Source of the DNA: Clostridia bacterium
GTDB taxonomy: Bacteria > Bacillota > Clostridia > Peptostreptococcales > Acidaminobacteraceae
Assembly (NCBI GenBank): GCA_016937975.1
Contig: JAFGVN010000002.1
Coordinates: 20,915-84,914 of the forward strand
Length of the DNA stretch: 64,000 bases
Direction of reading: 5' to 3'
The notes beneath the pieces were generated by a model. It saw only the letters and a program-made list of their open reading frames with translations. It was not told the origin of the DNA and searched no databases. The position numbers and the translations under genes are program-made. Shown here piece after piece: positions 42,134-51,578 of this stretch (position 1 is its first letter; every line of letters begins with the position of its first letter).

Positions 42134-43197
42134 TACTTCAGTCCTCCTAACATTTCTTTAATCTTATCAATGATTGCATCTGGAGTAGGAATCATACCAC
42201 CTGATCTACCATAGAATTCAGTAGGGATTTTACCGTTTAATGCTAATCTTACGTCATCAATCATTTGACCTTCTGACATTTCAACTGTTAAAGCAGCTTT
42301 TACAGTTTCAGGGATTTCTTGGAATGCTTTTTCAGGGAATGGCCATAATGTTTGTGGTCTAATTAAACCAATATTAATGCCTTCTTCTTTCAATTTATCA
42401 ATAGCATTCTTACAAATTCTTGAAGTAGTACCATAAGCAGCTAAAACGATTTCCGCATTTTCCATGTTGTATGCTTCATAACGTGCTTCGTTTTCTTTCA
42501 TTGTCTTATATTTCTTTTGTAATCTAATATTATGATCTTCCAAACCTTGAGGATCTAAGAATAAAGAGTTGATGATATGAGGTTTTCTGTTCCCTTTAGT
42601 ACCAGTTGTAGCCCAACCTTCTTTACTTGGTAATTCTCTTTTTACTGGCGTTCTGAATTCAATTGGCTCCATCATTTGACCAATCATACCATCACCAACA
42701 ACCATAACTGGGTTTCTGTAATAGTCTGCCATGTCAAATGCTTCTTGAACCATATCAACCATCTCTTGAAGGTTAGCAGGAGCTAAAACCAATAATTTAT
42801 AGTCCCCATTACCACCACCACGTGTGGATTGGAAATAGTCAGATTGAGCAGGTTGAATACCACCTAAACCAGGACCACCACGAACAATATTTACGATAAC
42901 ACATGGTAATTCAGCACCAGCAATATAAGTAATACCTTCTTGCTTTAATGCGATACCAGGTGACGATGAAGAGGTCATAACTCTAACACCACATCCTGCA
43001 GCACCGTAAACCATGTTGATTGCAGCAACTTCTGATTCAGCTTGAACGAATACGCCATCGTTCTTTGGTAATTCTTTTGACATATATTCAGGTAACTCAT
43101 TTTGAGGTGTAATTGGGTAACCGAAGAAGTACTTACATCCAGCTTGAATTGCTGCAGCACCTATAGCTTCGTTACCTTTCATTAACACTTTAGCCAT
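42133..43197 (-). CDS. vorB: 2-oxoacid:ferredoxin oxidoreductase alpha subunit (VorB type)
   Basis: 354-residue alpha subunit: GNEAIGAAAIQAGCKYFFGYPITPQ opening (Pyr domain), MTSSSSPGIALKQEGI, RGGPGLGGIQP and the ERNK-like end of domain II. The length and the SSSSPG loop fit 3-methyl-2-oxobutanoate (ketoisovalerate) enzymes, and the linked Ptb and Buk handle acyl-CoA products. The 2-oxo acid range cannot be fixed from sequence. It lies 13 nt after the ferredoxin subunit. Confidence 0.9.
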   Translation of the reverse strand: MAKVLMKGNEAIGAAAIQAGCKYFFGYPITPQNELPEYMSKELPKNDGVFVQAESEVAAINMVYGAAGCGVRVMTSSSSPGIALKQEGITYIAGAELPCVIVNIVRGGPGLGGIQPAQSDYFQSTRGGGNGDYKLLVLAPANLQEMVDMVQEAFDMADYYRNPVMVVGDGMIGQMMEPIEFRTPVKRELPSKEGWATTGTKGNRKPHIINSLFLDPQGLEDHNIRLQKKYKTMKENEARYEAYNMENAEIVLAAYGTTSRICKNAIDKLKEEGINIGLIRPQTLWPFPEKAFQEIPETVKAALTVEMSEGQMIDDVRLALNGKIPTEFYGRSGGMIPTPDAIIDKIKEMLGGLK

Positions 43198-43210
43198 TGT
43201 ATTTCCTCCC

Positions 43211-43417
43211 CTATCTTTCTACTGTGATAACACAATCTGGACAAATCAATGCACAGTTTGCACATCCGATACATTTTTCCATTTCCAAAACTGTCGCTGG
43301 GTGATAACCTTTAACATTGATGCGATCAGTCGCCATAACAATGATGTTTTTAGGACATGCTGTTGTACAAAGTTGACATCCTTTGCATATATCTTCCTTA
43401 AACGTTACTTTAGCCAC
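43211..43417 (-). CDS. vorD: 2-oxoacid:ferredoxin oxidoreductase delta subunit (2[4Fe-4S] ferredoxin)
   Basis: 68 residues with two complete cluster motifs, CKGCQLCTTACP and CIGCANCALICP. It transfers electrons from the TPP site to soluble ferredoxin. It heads the vorDBAC set, 49 nt downstream of the ATPase gene, with GGAGGG upstream of the ATG. Confidence 0.92.
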   Translation of the reverse strand: MAKVTFKEDICKGCQLCTTACPKNIIVMATDRINVKGYHPATVLEMEKCIGCANCALICPDCVITVER

Positions 43418-43466
43418 TACACAACCCTCCTCAGATTCGTTTGTTGTTTATTTAGAAGTGTTCAAA

Positions 43467-44141
43467 CTACATCCATTCTTCTCTCATGTACATCTTTATC
43501 GGCATGATTTCTCCATCGACATCCGATGGAATAGTTTGGGCAACCTTTTCAATAGCACTGATGTACTTAATTGGAATGTTTGTTTCGTCTGAAACACTTT
43601 TTACTAACGCTTGACCTTTTAATACTTCTTCCAATGTAGTTTCTCTTAACAGATGTGTGTTGTTAATTAAACCTGTTATTTTGAAACCTGTTTGTCTTTC
43701 AATTTCTTCAATATGTCTTAAGACACCTTCTTTAGTTTGTGTCTCTTCACGATTTGCATTCACCACCAAGAACATGTCATATCCCATGAAGTTAATGATT
43801 TGCTTAAATTGAGCTAAAACTCTTGCACCCGTTGCATCTCCACCAACATCTAGGATGGTTTGGCAAGTTTCATCTTGCAAAGGTGCAAATATGCCTGCTG
43901 ATATTGCAGGTAGATCCAAGTTTGCATCATGACCAATAGCACTTGATATAACTTTAATGCCTTTTTCTGTCATCATCTTTGCTTTTTCTCTTGATCTGAA
44001 GTACACATTCACAACGTCTAAATCAGCAAGAGCAACGTTGGATTCTTGTTCAATTAATTTCATAGCATAATTTACAGCAAATTCAGTTTTACCACTGCCA
44101 TAATGACCTACTATAATGCGGATTCGCTTATCGTTTAACAT
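43467..44141 (-). CDS. P-loop ATP-binding protein of unknown role in the vor operon
   Basis: 224-residue P-loop protein. Walker A is GHYGSGKTEFAVNYA (about 12-26), followed by VALADLDVVNVYFR and a Walker-B-like QTILDVGGDATG, giving a MinD/SIMIBI-like look. It is not a known VOR subunit. Its place between buk and vorD in a tight operon suggests help in cofactor or metal-cluster assembly, or regulation of the catabolic set; this is inference. RBS is visible and the start is unambiguous. Confidence 0.65.
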   Translation of the reverse strand: MLNDKRIRIIVGHYGSGKTEFAVNYAMKLIEQESNVALADLDVVNVYFRSREKAKMMTEKGIKVISSAIGHDANLDLPAISAGIFAPLQDETCQTILDVGGDATGARVLAQFKQIINFMGYDMFLVVNANREETQTKEGVLRHIEEIERQTGFKITGLINNTHLLRETTLEEVLKGQALVKSVSDETNIPIKYISAIEKVAQTIPSDVDGEIMPIKMYMREEWM

Positions 44142-44158
44142 ATATCACCATTTTCTGT

Positions 44159-45229
44159 CTAGTATCTTTGAGCTTCTTCTTGTCCTAATAAAACCCTTAA
44201 ACCACCTTCAGCAAGAGCTTTCATTTCGTCTTCACCTGGATATACATATACTTTACCAATGAAGTCAACAGCTTCAGTAATCCATGAAACTAATTCCTTA
44301 CCATAGGCAAGACCACCTGTTAAGATGATGCCATCTACTTTACCTTTAAGAACAGTTGCACATGAGCCAATATCCTTAGCCACTTGATAAGCCATCGCTT
44401 TGAAAACTATTTCAGCTTTCTTGTCACCTTCGTTAATCAATTTGATTACATCACGGCCATCATTTGTTCCTAGGTAAGCATTTAAGCCACCACTGCCTTT
44501 AATCATCTTCTTAATTTCAGCATGGGTATACTTGCCTGAGAAACAAAGTTTCGCTAAATCACCAATTGGCACACCACCAGATCTTTCTGGAGAGAATGGA
44601 CCATCACCATCAAGGGCATTGTTCACTTCAACAACACGACCGGCCTTGTGAGCACCAACTGAAATACCGCCACCTAAGTGAGCTACTATTAAGTTTAAAT
44701 CTGAATAAGACTTATCTAATTCATGAGCTAAACGTCTTGCTACAGCTTTTTGATTTAATGCATGGAAAATACTTTTTCTTTCGATTTCAGGCATCCCTGA
44801 AATTCTTGCAACATCTTCTAATTCATCAACTACTACTGGGTCAACAATATAAGATGGGATATTTAAATTTGATGCAATTTCATAAGCCAACACGCCACCA
44901 AGATTTGATGCATGCTCACCTAAAACACCAACTTTTAAATCTTCTAGCATTTTTTCATCTACTAAATAAGTACCACCAGCAATTGGCTTAAGTAAGCCAC
45001 CTCTACCAACAACTGCGTTTAATTTAGATAAATTGATATTGTTCTCATCTAAGGCATCTAAAATTACTTTTTTTCTGAAATCATATTGATCAAAGATTGT
45101 TTCATATTGATTGATTTCTTCAGTAGAATGTCTTAATGTTGTTTCAAATACTTCTTGATCATTATCATATACGGCTATTTTAGTCGATGTTGAACCTGGA
45201 TTAATAGCCAATACTCTTAATTCTGTCAT
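44159..45229 (-). CDS. buk: Butyrate kinase (copy 1)
   Basis: 356-residue acetate/butyrate-kinase family enzyme making ATP from acyl phosphates. The ASKHA opening [17 protein letters not shown], the phosphate loop [12 protein letters not shown] and the C-terminal ILTGGLAYG are visible. It lies 18 nt after ptb. With Vor and Ptb it likely yields ATP from butyryl or branched-chain acyl phosphates. A paralogue lies upstream at the regulator gene. Confidence 0.95.
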   Translation of the reverse strand: MTELRVLAINPGSTSTKIAVYDNDQEVFETTLRHSTEEINQYETIFDQYDFRKKVILDALDENNINLSKLNAVVGRGGLLKPIAGGTYLVDEKMLEDLKVGVLGEHASNLGGVLAYEIASNLNIPSYIVDPVVVDELEDVARISGMPEIERKSIFHALNQKAVARRLAHELDKSYSDLNLIVAHLGGGISVGAHKAGRVVEVNNALDGDGPFSPERSGGVPIGDLAKLCFSGKYTHAEIKKMIKGSGGLNAYLGTNDGRDVIKLINEGDKKAEIVFKAMAYQVAKDIGSCATVLKGKVDGIILTGGLAYGKELVSWITEAVDFIGKVYVYPGEDEMKALAEGGLRVLLGQEEAQRY

Positions 45230-45247
45230 ACAGTCCTCCCAAAACCA

Positions 45248-46153
45248 CTACATTTTTGCTGCCATCAATACACCTAATGCGATTGAGTTTAATTTAGCAT
45301 CTTCACTATCAGCTCTTGATGTTAAGATAATTGGTGCTTTAGCCCCTACGATCACACCTGCACTTTGAGCATTAGCTAAGAAACCTAATGTCTTATATAA
45401 AATGTTTCCAGACTCAATGTTTGGACACATTAAGATATCCGCTTTACCTGCTACTGGATGATTAATGCCTTTTAATCTTGCAGCTTCTTCTGATACTGCA
45501 TTGTCAAGGGCAAATGGACCACCAACGATACAACCTGTAAGTTCGCCAGCTTCATTCATTTTCACCAACTCACCAGCATCTACAGTTGCTGGCATCTTTG
45601 GATTTACTTTTTCTTTCGCACAAATCACACCAACTTTTGGTACATCAATGTCCAAACCATATGCAACTTGTAATGAGTTTTCGATAATTTGTTTCTTCTG
45701 ATCTAAGTCTGGTTCTATGTTCATTGCCGCATCCGTTACTAGCAATAGTCTTGGATAATTCATCACATCAAATACTGCTACATGCGACAACACACTACCT
45801 GTTCTTAAACCCACTTCTTTATTCAAAACAGCCTTAAGGATAATGCTAGTATCTACTAAACCCTTCATGACCATATGAGCCTTACCCGTAGAAACTAACT
45901 CCACTGCCTTTAATGATGCTTCTGCTAAATCTTCAATGTGAATGATTTCATATTGATTTTTATCAATGTTTTCTTCATTCATGATACTTTCAATTTTTTC
46001 TTGATCACCAACTAATATTGCATCAATGATGTTATTTTGTCTTGCATTCTCAACAGCCTTTAAAACATCTGTATCTTGAGCACAGGCTACTGCGACAGTT
46101 TTTGGACCTCTTTCGCGAGCAATTTCTAATACTTCCTTAAAATTTTTAATCAT
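45248..46153 (-). CDS. ptb: Phosphate butyryltransferase
   Basis: 301-residue enzyme: acyl-CoA + Pi to acyl phosphate + CoA. Family segments include AVACAQDTDVLKAVE, LVSTGKAHMVMKGLV, VLSHVAVFDV and VTDAAMNI. It is the first gene of the sigma-54-driven operon; the -12 box is about 44 nt upstream and GGGGTG precedes the ATG. Both butyryl- and branched-chain acyl-CoA are accepted by studied relatives. Confidence 0.95.
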   Translation of the reverse strand: MIKNFKEVLEIARERGPKTVAVACAQDTDVLKAVENARQNNIIDAILVGDQEKIESIMNEENIDKNQYEIIHIEDLAEASLKAVELVSTGKAHMVMKGLVDTSIILKAVLNKEVGLRTGSVLSHVAVFDVMNYPRLLLVTDAAMNIEPDLDQKKQIIENSLQVAYGLDIDVPKVGVICAKEKVNPKMPATVDAGELVKMNEAGELTGCIVGGPFALDNAVSEEAARLKGINHPVAGKADILMCPNIESGNILYKTLGFLANAQSAGVIVGAKAPIILTSRADSEDAKLNSIALGVLMAAKM

Positions 46154-46196
46154 TTTTACACCCCATTTTCATTGTTGTGGACCTAGTGTCTATATA

Positions 46197-46213
46197 TGCA
46201 ATTGTGGTGCCAA
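46197..46213 (-). promoter_or_regulatory. Sigma-54 promoter of the ptb-buk-vor operon
   Basis: Minus-strand TTGGCACCACAATTGCA contains the -24 GG and -12 GC boxes at the correct spacing, nearly the full consensus TGGCAC-N5-TTGCA. An enhancer-dependent activator is encoded just upstream in the same region. Confidence 0.92.
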
Positions 46214-46321
46214 GTTGAAAAAGGTTTTCCTAAAAAAAGAAGAAAGTCCTCAAACCCTCTTCTCATCACAATCCATGGTTATTCATACCCTCATTTAATA
46301 AAATCAATCATTTTTCTTTGC

Positions 46322-46352
46322 AAAAAAAAGCATGCAATTAATTGCACGCTTT
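46322..46352 (-). terminator. Terminator after buk2
   Basis: Minus-strand AAGCGTGCAATTAATTGCATGCTT (arms of about 10 bp, one G-U) followed by a run of T. It isolates the regulator-buk2 unit from the sigma-54 promoter below. Confidence 0.85.
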
Positions 46353-46374
46353 AATAATAGCGCAAAATATTGCA

Positions 46375-47454
46375 CTACATTACTTCATTTTCATAAATTT
46401 TAACAGCTTCACCTTGTTCAACACGAATTACACCTTCATTTAAGGCAATCATTTCATCTTCGCCGGGTTTTACAATCACTTCCGCAATAAATGACACTGA
46501 GTCTTTAATTCTTGAGGTAATATATTCAGCATAAGCAACACCACCCGTTAAAACAACACAGTCTACTTTGCCTTTTAAAACAGTAGCCATTGCACCAATT
46601 TCTTTAGAAATTTGATAAGCCATTGCATTCAAAACCAGTTCAGCTTCCTTGTCACCATTTTCAACCATCTTTAAGGCTTCTCTTACATCATTGGTTCCTA
46701 AATAAGCAACCATGCCACCTTTACCTCTTAAATATGGTTTTAATTCATTAAAGCTTGCATACTTTCCTGAGAAACATAATTTCGCCAAATCACCTACTGG
46801 AAGTCCGCCAGTTCTCTCAGGTGAGAATGGACCCATTTCATTGGCATTGTTTGCATCAATCATTCTACCTTTTTTTAAAGGTACAACAGAAATACCGCCA
46901 CCTAAATGGGCAATAACCATGTTTAACTGGTCTACGGTTGTATTTTTTTCTTTCGCAACTCTATGAGCAATTGCCTTAACATTTAAAGCGTGTAGTAAAG
47001 ATTTTCTTTTGATTTCAGGCATACCAGAAATTCTAGCGACCTCTTCAAATTCATCTACGGCTACAGGGTCTACAATATATGATTTTACACCAACAGTTTC
47101 AGCAATAGCTCTTGCAATTAAACCACCTAAGTTAGAGGCATGTTCCCCTTGAACACCAATTTTCAAGTCTTCTGCTAACGCATCCGTTACTGTATATGTA
47201 CCACTTGGCATGGGTTTCAATAAACCACCACGGCCTACTACAGCTTTTAAATCTTCCAATTGATAGCCTTCATCAGATAACCATTTTACAATAATATCTT
47301 TACGATATTCAAATTGGTCTGTGATTTTTTCAAATTTGTCTAATTCTTCTGTTGAATGTGATAAATTCTTTTGTAGTTTATTTTCTTCACCTTCAAAAAT
47401 AGCAACCTTGGTTGATGTAGAACCAGGATTGATTGCCAAAACATATTTGCTCAT
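46375..47454 (-). CDS. buk2: Butyrate kinase (copy 2)
   Basis: 359-residue paralogue of the downstream butyrate kinase (same [15 protein letters not shown] opening, [14 protein letters not shown] loop and VLTGGVAYAE end). It lies 9 nt after the sigma-54 activator gene and so is transcribed from the activator's sigma-A promoter, unlike copy 1. The two kinases may differ in acyl specificity or provide basal and induced activity (inference). Confidence 0.93.
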   Translation of the reverse strand: MSKYVLAINPGSTSTKVAIFEGEENKLQKNLSHSTEELDKFEKITDQFEYRKDIIVKWLSDEGYQLEDLKAVVGRGGLLKPMPSGTYTVTDALAEDLKIGVQGEHASNLGGLIARAIAETVGVKSYIVDPVAVDEFEEVARISGMPEIKRKSLLHALNVKAIAHRVAKEKNTTVDQLNMVIAHLGGGISVVPLKKGRMIDANNANEMGPFSPERTGGLPVGDLAKLCFSGKYASFNELKPYLRGKGGMVAYLGTNDVREALKMVENGDKEAELVLNAMAYQISKEIGAMATVLKGKVDCVVLTGGVAYAEYITSRIKDSVSFIAEVIVKPGEDEMIALNEGVIRVEQGEAVKIYENEVM

Positions 47455-47463
47455 ATTGCCTCC

Positions 47464-49176
47464 TTATTCTTGTATATGATGTTTATTCAATTTATAATAC
47501 AGATTCCTAATAGAAATCTCTAATTCTTGGGCAGTTTTTACTTTGTTGCCATTATTCTTTTCAAGAACAGCTTCAATATACTTTCTTTCATGAACATCCA
47601 TTTGCACTTGCAATGGCAATACATGCTTAACGACTTCAACTTTTTCTTTTTTGGTTTGAATAACCACTTGATCAAGAGGTGGTAAATGTTCCACATCAAT
47701 GAGTCGCTCGTTAAATCGCATATTGATCATGGCACGGGCAATATAGTTTTCCAACTCTCTTACATTGCCTGGCCAATCATATTGTTTAATCACCACCATG
47801 GCATCTTCTGTAATATCTGCCACAGAACGACCAAAACTTTGATTATGTTTGTTCACGATCCCTTGAATTAATTCTCTTAAATCATCTTTTCTTTCTCTTA
47901 ATGAGGGTGTTCGAATGGGGATCACGTTTAATCGATAATACAAATCTTTTCTGAAACGTTTTTCTTCAACTGCCTTTTCAAGATTAATATTCGTTGCAGC
48001 AATGACACGGACATCAACAGGAATCACTTTTGAATCTCCAACTCGAACTACTTCTTTTTCCTGTAGAACTCTTAAGAGTTTGCCTTGCGTTGCCAAACTT
48101 ATTTCACCAATTTCGTCCAAAAATATTGTGCCACCATCAGCCATTTCAAAGTAACCCGCTCTGCCACTTTTTAATGCACCTGTAAAAGCGCCACCTGAGT
48201 AACCAAAGAGTTCACTTTCCAAAACACCTTCATTAATCGCCATACAGTTGACACGAACAAACTTTGAATGTTTTCTATTACTGGCGTTATGAATGGCATG
48301 AGCAAACAATTCCTTACCAGTACCCGATTCACCTTGAAGCAATACTGTTGCAGGCGTTTCAGCAGCCAATTTTGCCTTTTCTATAGCATTTAAAATAACA
48401 AGATTGTCCCCTTTAATATCATCAAAAGAGTACTTTGCTTCCAGATTTCGAATGATTTGTTTTGCACGATCCAATTCGTTTGTAAGTCTTCTCGTTTCAG
48501 TAAAGTCATGTATAATGGCAACAGAACCCCTTAACTCACCATTGGAGAATATCGGTGCTGCACTGACATAAACATCTCGTCTACTTTTGCCTACATTAAA
48601 TCGAATCCCTGAGATAGGTTTTTTCTTCTCTAATACTTCCAGATGAATACTTTCTTCACCTTCACCTAAATCTATTGTACACTTTTGACCAACAATATCG
48701 TCTTCAGTATAGCCTGTTAATTTTGTATACGCAGGATTCACAAGGACGCCAATTCCATTTTCATCCACTACCGAAATAGCATCTTGTGTAGACTGAATAA
48801 TAGATTCCAACATGGAGTAAACTTGTTTTAAATCAGTAATTTTCTCAGCTAACTGTGTTAATTCACCGATATCTCGAAACACAGCAATAGCACCAATAAT
48901 CTCACCTTGTTGATCTAACACAGGCATCCGATTGGTAATAATGTCAATAGGACCCAGTTGTTGTTTTTGATCTAATTCCGCTACACCAGTTTTCATCACA
49001 TATGGCAGTCTTGTATTCTCAATAACCTCTTCAACATTTTTTCCTAAGGCATCCTCTGCTTTAATATTGGTTAACTTTTCAGCAGCTCTATTAAATAAGG
49101 TAATCATCCCCTGAACATCGACTGCAATCATCGCATCATGGGTTGAGTCCAATATCAGTTCAAGTTCTCTCTTCAT
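47464..49176 (-). CDS. Sigma-54-dependent activator with two PAS domains (BkdR-like)
   Basis: 570-residue enhancer-binding protein. PAS domains at about 1-110 and 125-230, the AAA+ domain at about 255-485 with Walker A GESGTGKELFA and the sigma-54 contact loop GAFTGA, and a Fis-type helix-turn-helix at the end (VKTAQELEISIRNLYYKL). The two PAS domains suggest sensing of a small molecule, such as a 2-oxo acid or amino acid. It is transcribed with buk2 and is the obvious activator of the sigma-54 promoter before ptb. Confidence 0.93.
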   Translation of the reverse strand: MKRELELILDSTHDAMIAVDVQGMITLFNRAAEKLTNIKAEDALGKNVEEVIENTRLPYVMKTGVAELDQKQQLGPIDIITNRMPVLDQQGEIIGAIAVFRDIGELTQLAEKITDLKQVYSMLESIIQSTQDAISVVDENGIGVLVNPAYTKLTGYTEDDIVGQKCTIDLGEGEESIHLEVLEKKKPISGIRFNVGKSRRDVYVSAAPIFSNGELRGSVAIIHDFTETRRLTNELDRAKQIIRNLEAKYSFDDIKGDNLVILNAIEKAKLAAETPATVLLQGESGTGKELFAHAIHNASNRKHSKFVRVNCMAINEGVLESELFGYSGGAFTGALKSGRAGYFEMADGGTIFLDEIGEISLATQGKLLRVLQEKEVVRVGDSKVIPVDVRVIAATNINLEKAVEEKRFRKDLYYRLNVIPIRTPSLRERKDDLRELIQGIVNKHNQSFGRSVADITEDAMVVIKQYDWPGNVRELENYIARAMINMRFNERLIDVEHLPPLDQVVIQTKKEKVEVVKHVLPLQVQMDVHERKYIEAVLEKNNGNKVKTAQELEISIRNLYYKLNKHHIQE

Positions 49177-49200
49177 AGATTCCTCTTTCTATTCTTCTAT

Positions 49201-49229
49201 ATTGTATCACTTTATACAAGCACTTCCAA
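49201..49229 (-). promoter_or_regulatory. Sigma-A promoter of the activator-buk2 unit
   Basis: Minus-strand TTGGAA (49229-49224), a 17-bp spacer and TACAAT (49206-49201), 24 bp before the start codon. It makes the activator independent of sigma-54. Confidence 0.7.
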
Positions 49230-49272
49230 TATTTTTTTAACGTTTCAACAAAAATTTTAAATAGATGCCTAT

Positions 49273-49306
49273 AAAAAAATGAATGGCAAGAAATCTTGTC
49301 ATTCAT
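49273..49306 (-). terminator. Terminator of the cdaA-cdaR operon
   Basis: Minus-strand ATGAATGACAAG-ATTT-CTTGCCATTCAT (12-bp stem with one mismatch) followed by seven T. Confidence 0.88.
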
Positions 49307-49327
49307 CTCATGGTCTTATTCATTTAT

Positions 49328-50611
49328 TTATTCTGTAACGGTATTATCTACTTGTTCCTCAGTATCTGTAATATCAACAACTTCTAAAGTTATTGTTTCA
49401 GGTAAAATTTCAATTTCATTAAAATCGTTGCTTTTATTCAACTGAATCAAAGCTTCAACTTCACCAACTTCAAAATTATCCGCATCAATATACAAGCCAA
49501 TATCGTTTTTGCTTAGGTTATCTATAATACTCTCTACAGCTGTAACTCTAATCAGGACTTGACCTTCAAGGGTATTGATGTTGGTTCTAAGGGGATCTGC
49601 CATATTGATAAAAGTGATATCAGAATAATCAAAATTGAACTCTTTCGTGATAATTTCTTCTATAACAAAAGTTAAGGATACTTCATCAAAATACTGATTG
49701 ATCGTAATGCTTTCAGGTACTTCTATTGAAGTTTTTACTTCAAAGGTTTCACTGGCGTTATTTAAATCAATTGGCGTTGTTTCAATATATTTCAAGCTGT
49801 TGATATCATCACGTTTTCCTCGAACATTAATGGCTTCTGGATTTACAATGACAGTCATTAACTGATAACCGTCTTGAACAAAACCTGTATATTGAGGCTG
49901 TATTTCTATTTCGGCTACCTTTGAAATTGGAATAGATACGGTTACATAATTGGTTTCTACTTCGATTCCAGTAACGATTTCACCACTGCTATCTACTGGA
50001 ACAACAGCAAGATCCTTTGAAATTTGTGTTGTACTGTTTGAAATATTCAGTTCACCTTCCATATGATCTACTAAATTCACATAGGTTTCAGGACCTGAAA
50101 TAAAAATTTGCTGTAAAGACAAAGTCATATCTTCCGCAATATATTCTGAAGGAACATGCCCAATGGTATTGATTTCTACATCAATGGGTTTTCTAATGAT
50201 TGCATCTATATCTATAGGAACTGTATCTTTTGACAATTCTTGGATTGCTACTTCTTCAGCCTCCAATTTCTTTTCAAGACGCACTGTTTGCATACCGTTT
50301 TTCAAATCACCTAAATCTGCAGTAATTTCAATATCCGATTTAGAAATATTTAGGACTTCATTTCGACGGCCTTTAATAACCACATCGACTTCAAAGTCTC
50401 TTTCACCCATGATTTCATAACCATTTGCTTCCAATTCTGTTACACCAATCAAAACAACCTGAACATTATCAATCTGCTTTGTTATTTCAGGGTTAACTTG
50501 ATCCATTACAAAGATCCAAAACACAACAGCAAAAAGAATTGATAATAATTTTGGCATAGTATTTCTAGAAAATTTACTACGACTGTAAATCTCCTTTATC
50601 TTTTTTACCAT
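49328..50611 (-). CDS. cdaR: CdaA regulator CdaR (YbbR domains)
   Basis: 427-residue membrane-anchored protein: one N-terminal helix (about 21-41, LLSILFAVVFWIFVMD) then an extracytoplasmic chain of YbbR beta repeats (signs such as VVIKGRRNEV, ISGPETYVNLV and VRGKRDDI at about 100-residue steps). CdaR binds CdaA and modulates c-di-AMP synthesis. GGAGGGG precedes the ATG, which overlaps the end of cdaA by 35 nt. It ends at a terminator, unlike the usual cdaA-cdaR-glmM run. Confidence 0.92.
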   Translation of the reverse strand: MVKKIKEIYSRSKFSRNTMPKLLSILFAVVFWIFVMDQVNPEITKQIDNVQVVLIGVTELEANGYEIMGERDFEVDVVIKGRRNEVLNISKSDIEITADLGDLKNGMQTVRLEKKLEAEEVAIQELSKDTVPIDIDAIIRKPIDVEINTIGHVPSEYIAEDMTLSLQQIFISGPETYVNLVDHMEGELNISNSTTQISKDLAVVPVDSSGEIVTGIEVETNYVTVSIPISKVAEIEIQPQYTGFVQDGYQLMTVIVNPEAINVRGKRDDINSLKYIETTPIDLNNASETFEVKTSIEVPESITINQYFDEVSLTFVIEEIITKEFNFDYSDITFINMADPLRTNINTLEGQVLIRVTAVESIIDNLSKNDIGLYIDADNFEVGEVEALIQLNKSNDFNEIEILPETITLEVVDITDTEEQVDNTVTE

Positions 50612-51422
50612 TCAAGCCCCTCCATTTGCCTACAAGTGATTGTTTCTCTTCTATAATAAAACTTTCCGTTAAAATTTGTCTTAAATCATTACTGCCTAAA
50701 AAGCGCTTTAAAACACCATCCATTGCAACGGATATTGCACCAGTTTCTTCTGAAACTACAATAACAATTGCATCAGAGTTTTCAATCATTCCTAATGCTG
50801 CACGATGTCTAGTACCTAAATCTCTACTTAGATCACTCTTTGTAGAAAGTGGCAAAAAACAACCAGCAGCCATGATCTTTTCTTTTTTAATGAGTACAGC
50901 ACCATCATGAAGAGGTGCATTATGTTCAAATATATTGGCAATTAACAACGCTGACACCCTACCCTCAATAAGTGTTCCCGTATCAACGATTTCATTCAAA
51001 CCAGTTTCTCTTTCCATAACAATTAAAGCACCTGTTTTTGATCGTGATAATGTTGCCACTGCAGTAACAATTTCATCAATATTTTGGATGAGTTCCTGCT
51101 TGATTACTTCTGATATGGAAATAGACAACCATTTAGTTCTACCAATATATTCAAGTGCTCTTCTCAATTCAGGCTGAAAAACAACCAATAAAGCAATCAC
51201 ACCAACGGTCATCGTATTTTCTAATATATAATTTACCATATGCATTTTAAGCCATTTACTGATATTCAGCACCACTAAAAGAACAATCAATCCTTTAATT
51301 AATTGTTCTGCTCTAGTTTCCTTAATTAACATAAGTAACTTGTAGAAGATAACCGCTACGATCACTATATCTAAAAAGTCAATTATTCTAAAATTTACGA
51401 ATAACTCCATGATGTTTTGCAT
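50577..51422 (-). CDS. cdaA: Diadenylate cyclase CdaA
   Basis: 281-residue membrane enzyme making c-di-AMP from two ATP. Three N-terminal helices (about 10-30, 40-56, 68-85) and the DAC domain with the catalytic DGA (173-175) and RHR (205-207) motifs. c-di-AMP controls potassium uptake and wall homeostasis in Firmicutes. It is first in a two-gene operon with cdaR. Confidence 0.95.
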   Translation of the reverse strand: MQNIMELFVNFRIIDFLDIVIVAVIFYKLLMLIKETRAEQLIKGLIVLLVVLNISKWLKMHMVNYILENTMTVGVIALLVVFQPELRRALEYIGRTKWLSISISEVIKQELIQNIDEIVTAVATLSRSKTGALIVMERETGLNEIVDTGTLIEGRVSALLIANIFEHNAPLHDGAVLIKKEKIMAAGCFLPLSTKSDLSRDLGTRHRAALGMIENSDAIVIVVSEETGAISVAMDGVLKRFLGSNDLRQILTESFIIEEKQSLVGKWRGLNGKKDKGDLQS

Positions 51423-51501
51423 TGCTTCACCTCAAATAAATATCTCTAAAGCTATTATAGCATTTAATACGTTGAACACCAGTGAATTACACCATTTATA
51501 A

Positions 51502-51543
51502 CAAAAATAATATGATTGTAACATTTGAAGCTTACAATCATAT
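51502..51543 (-). terminator. Terminator of the aroBAC operon
   Basis: Minus-strand ATATGATTGTAA and its complement (12 bp) enclose a 10-nt loop, followed by TATTTTTGTT. Confidence 0.8.
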
Positions 51544-51578
51544 CATATGATTTTATTTAAAACTACAATCCGTTAGTT

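Noticed and set aside
44566..44991. 141-codon plus-strand frame opposite buk
   Set aside because: It is the antisense shadow of the well-conserved kinase gene and is rich in His/Leu/Gln as such shadows are.
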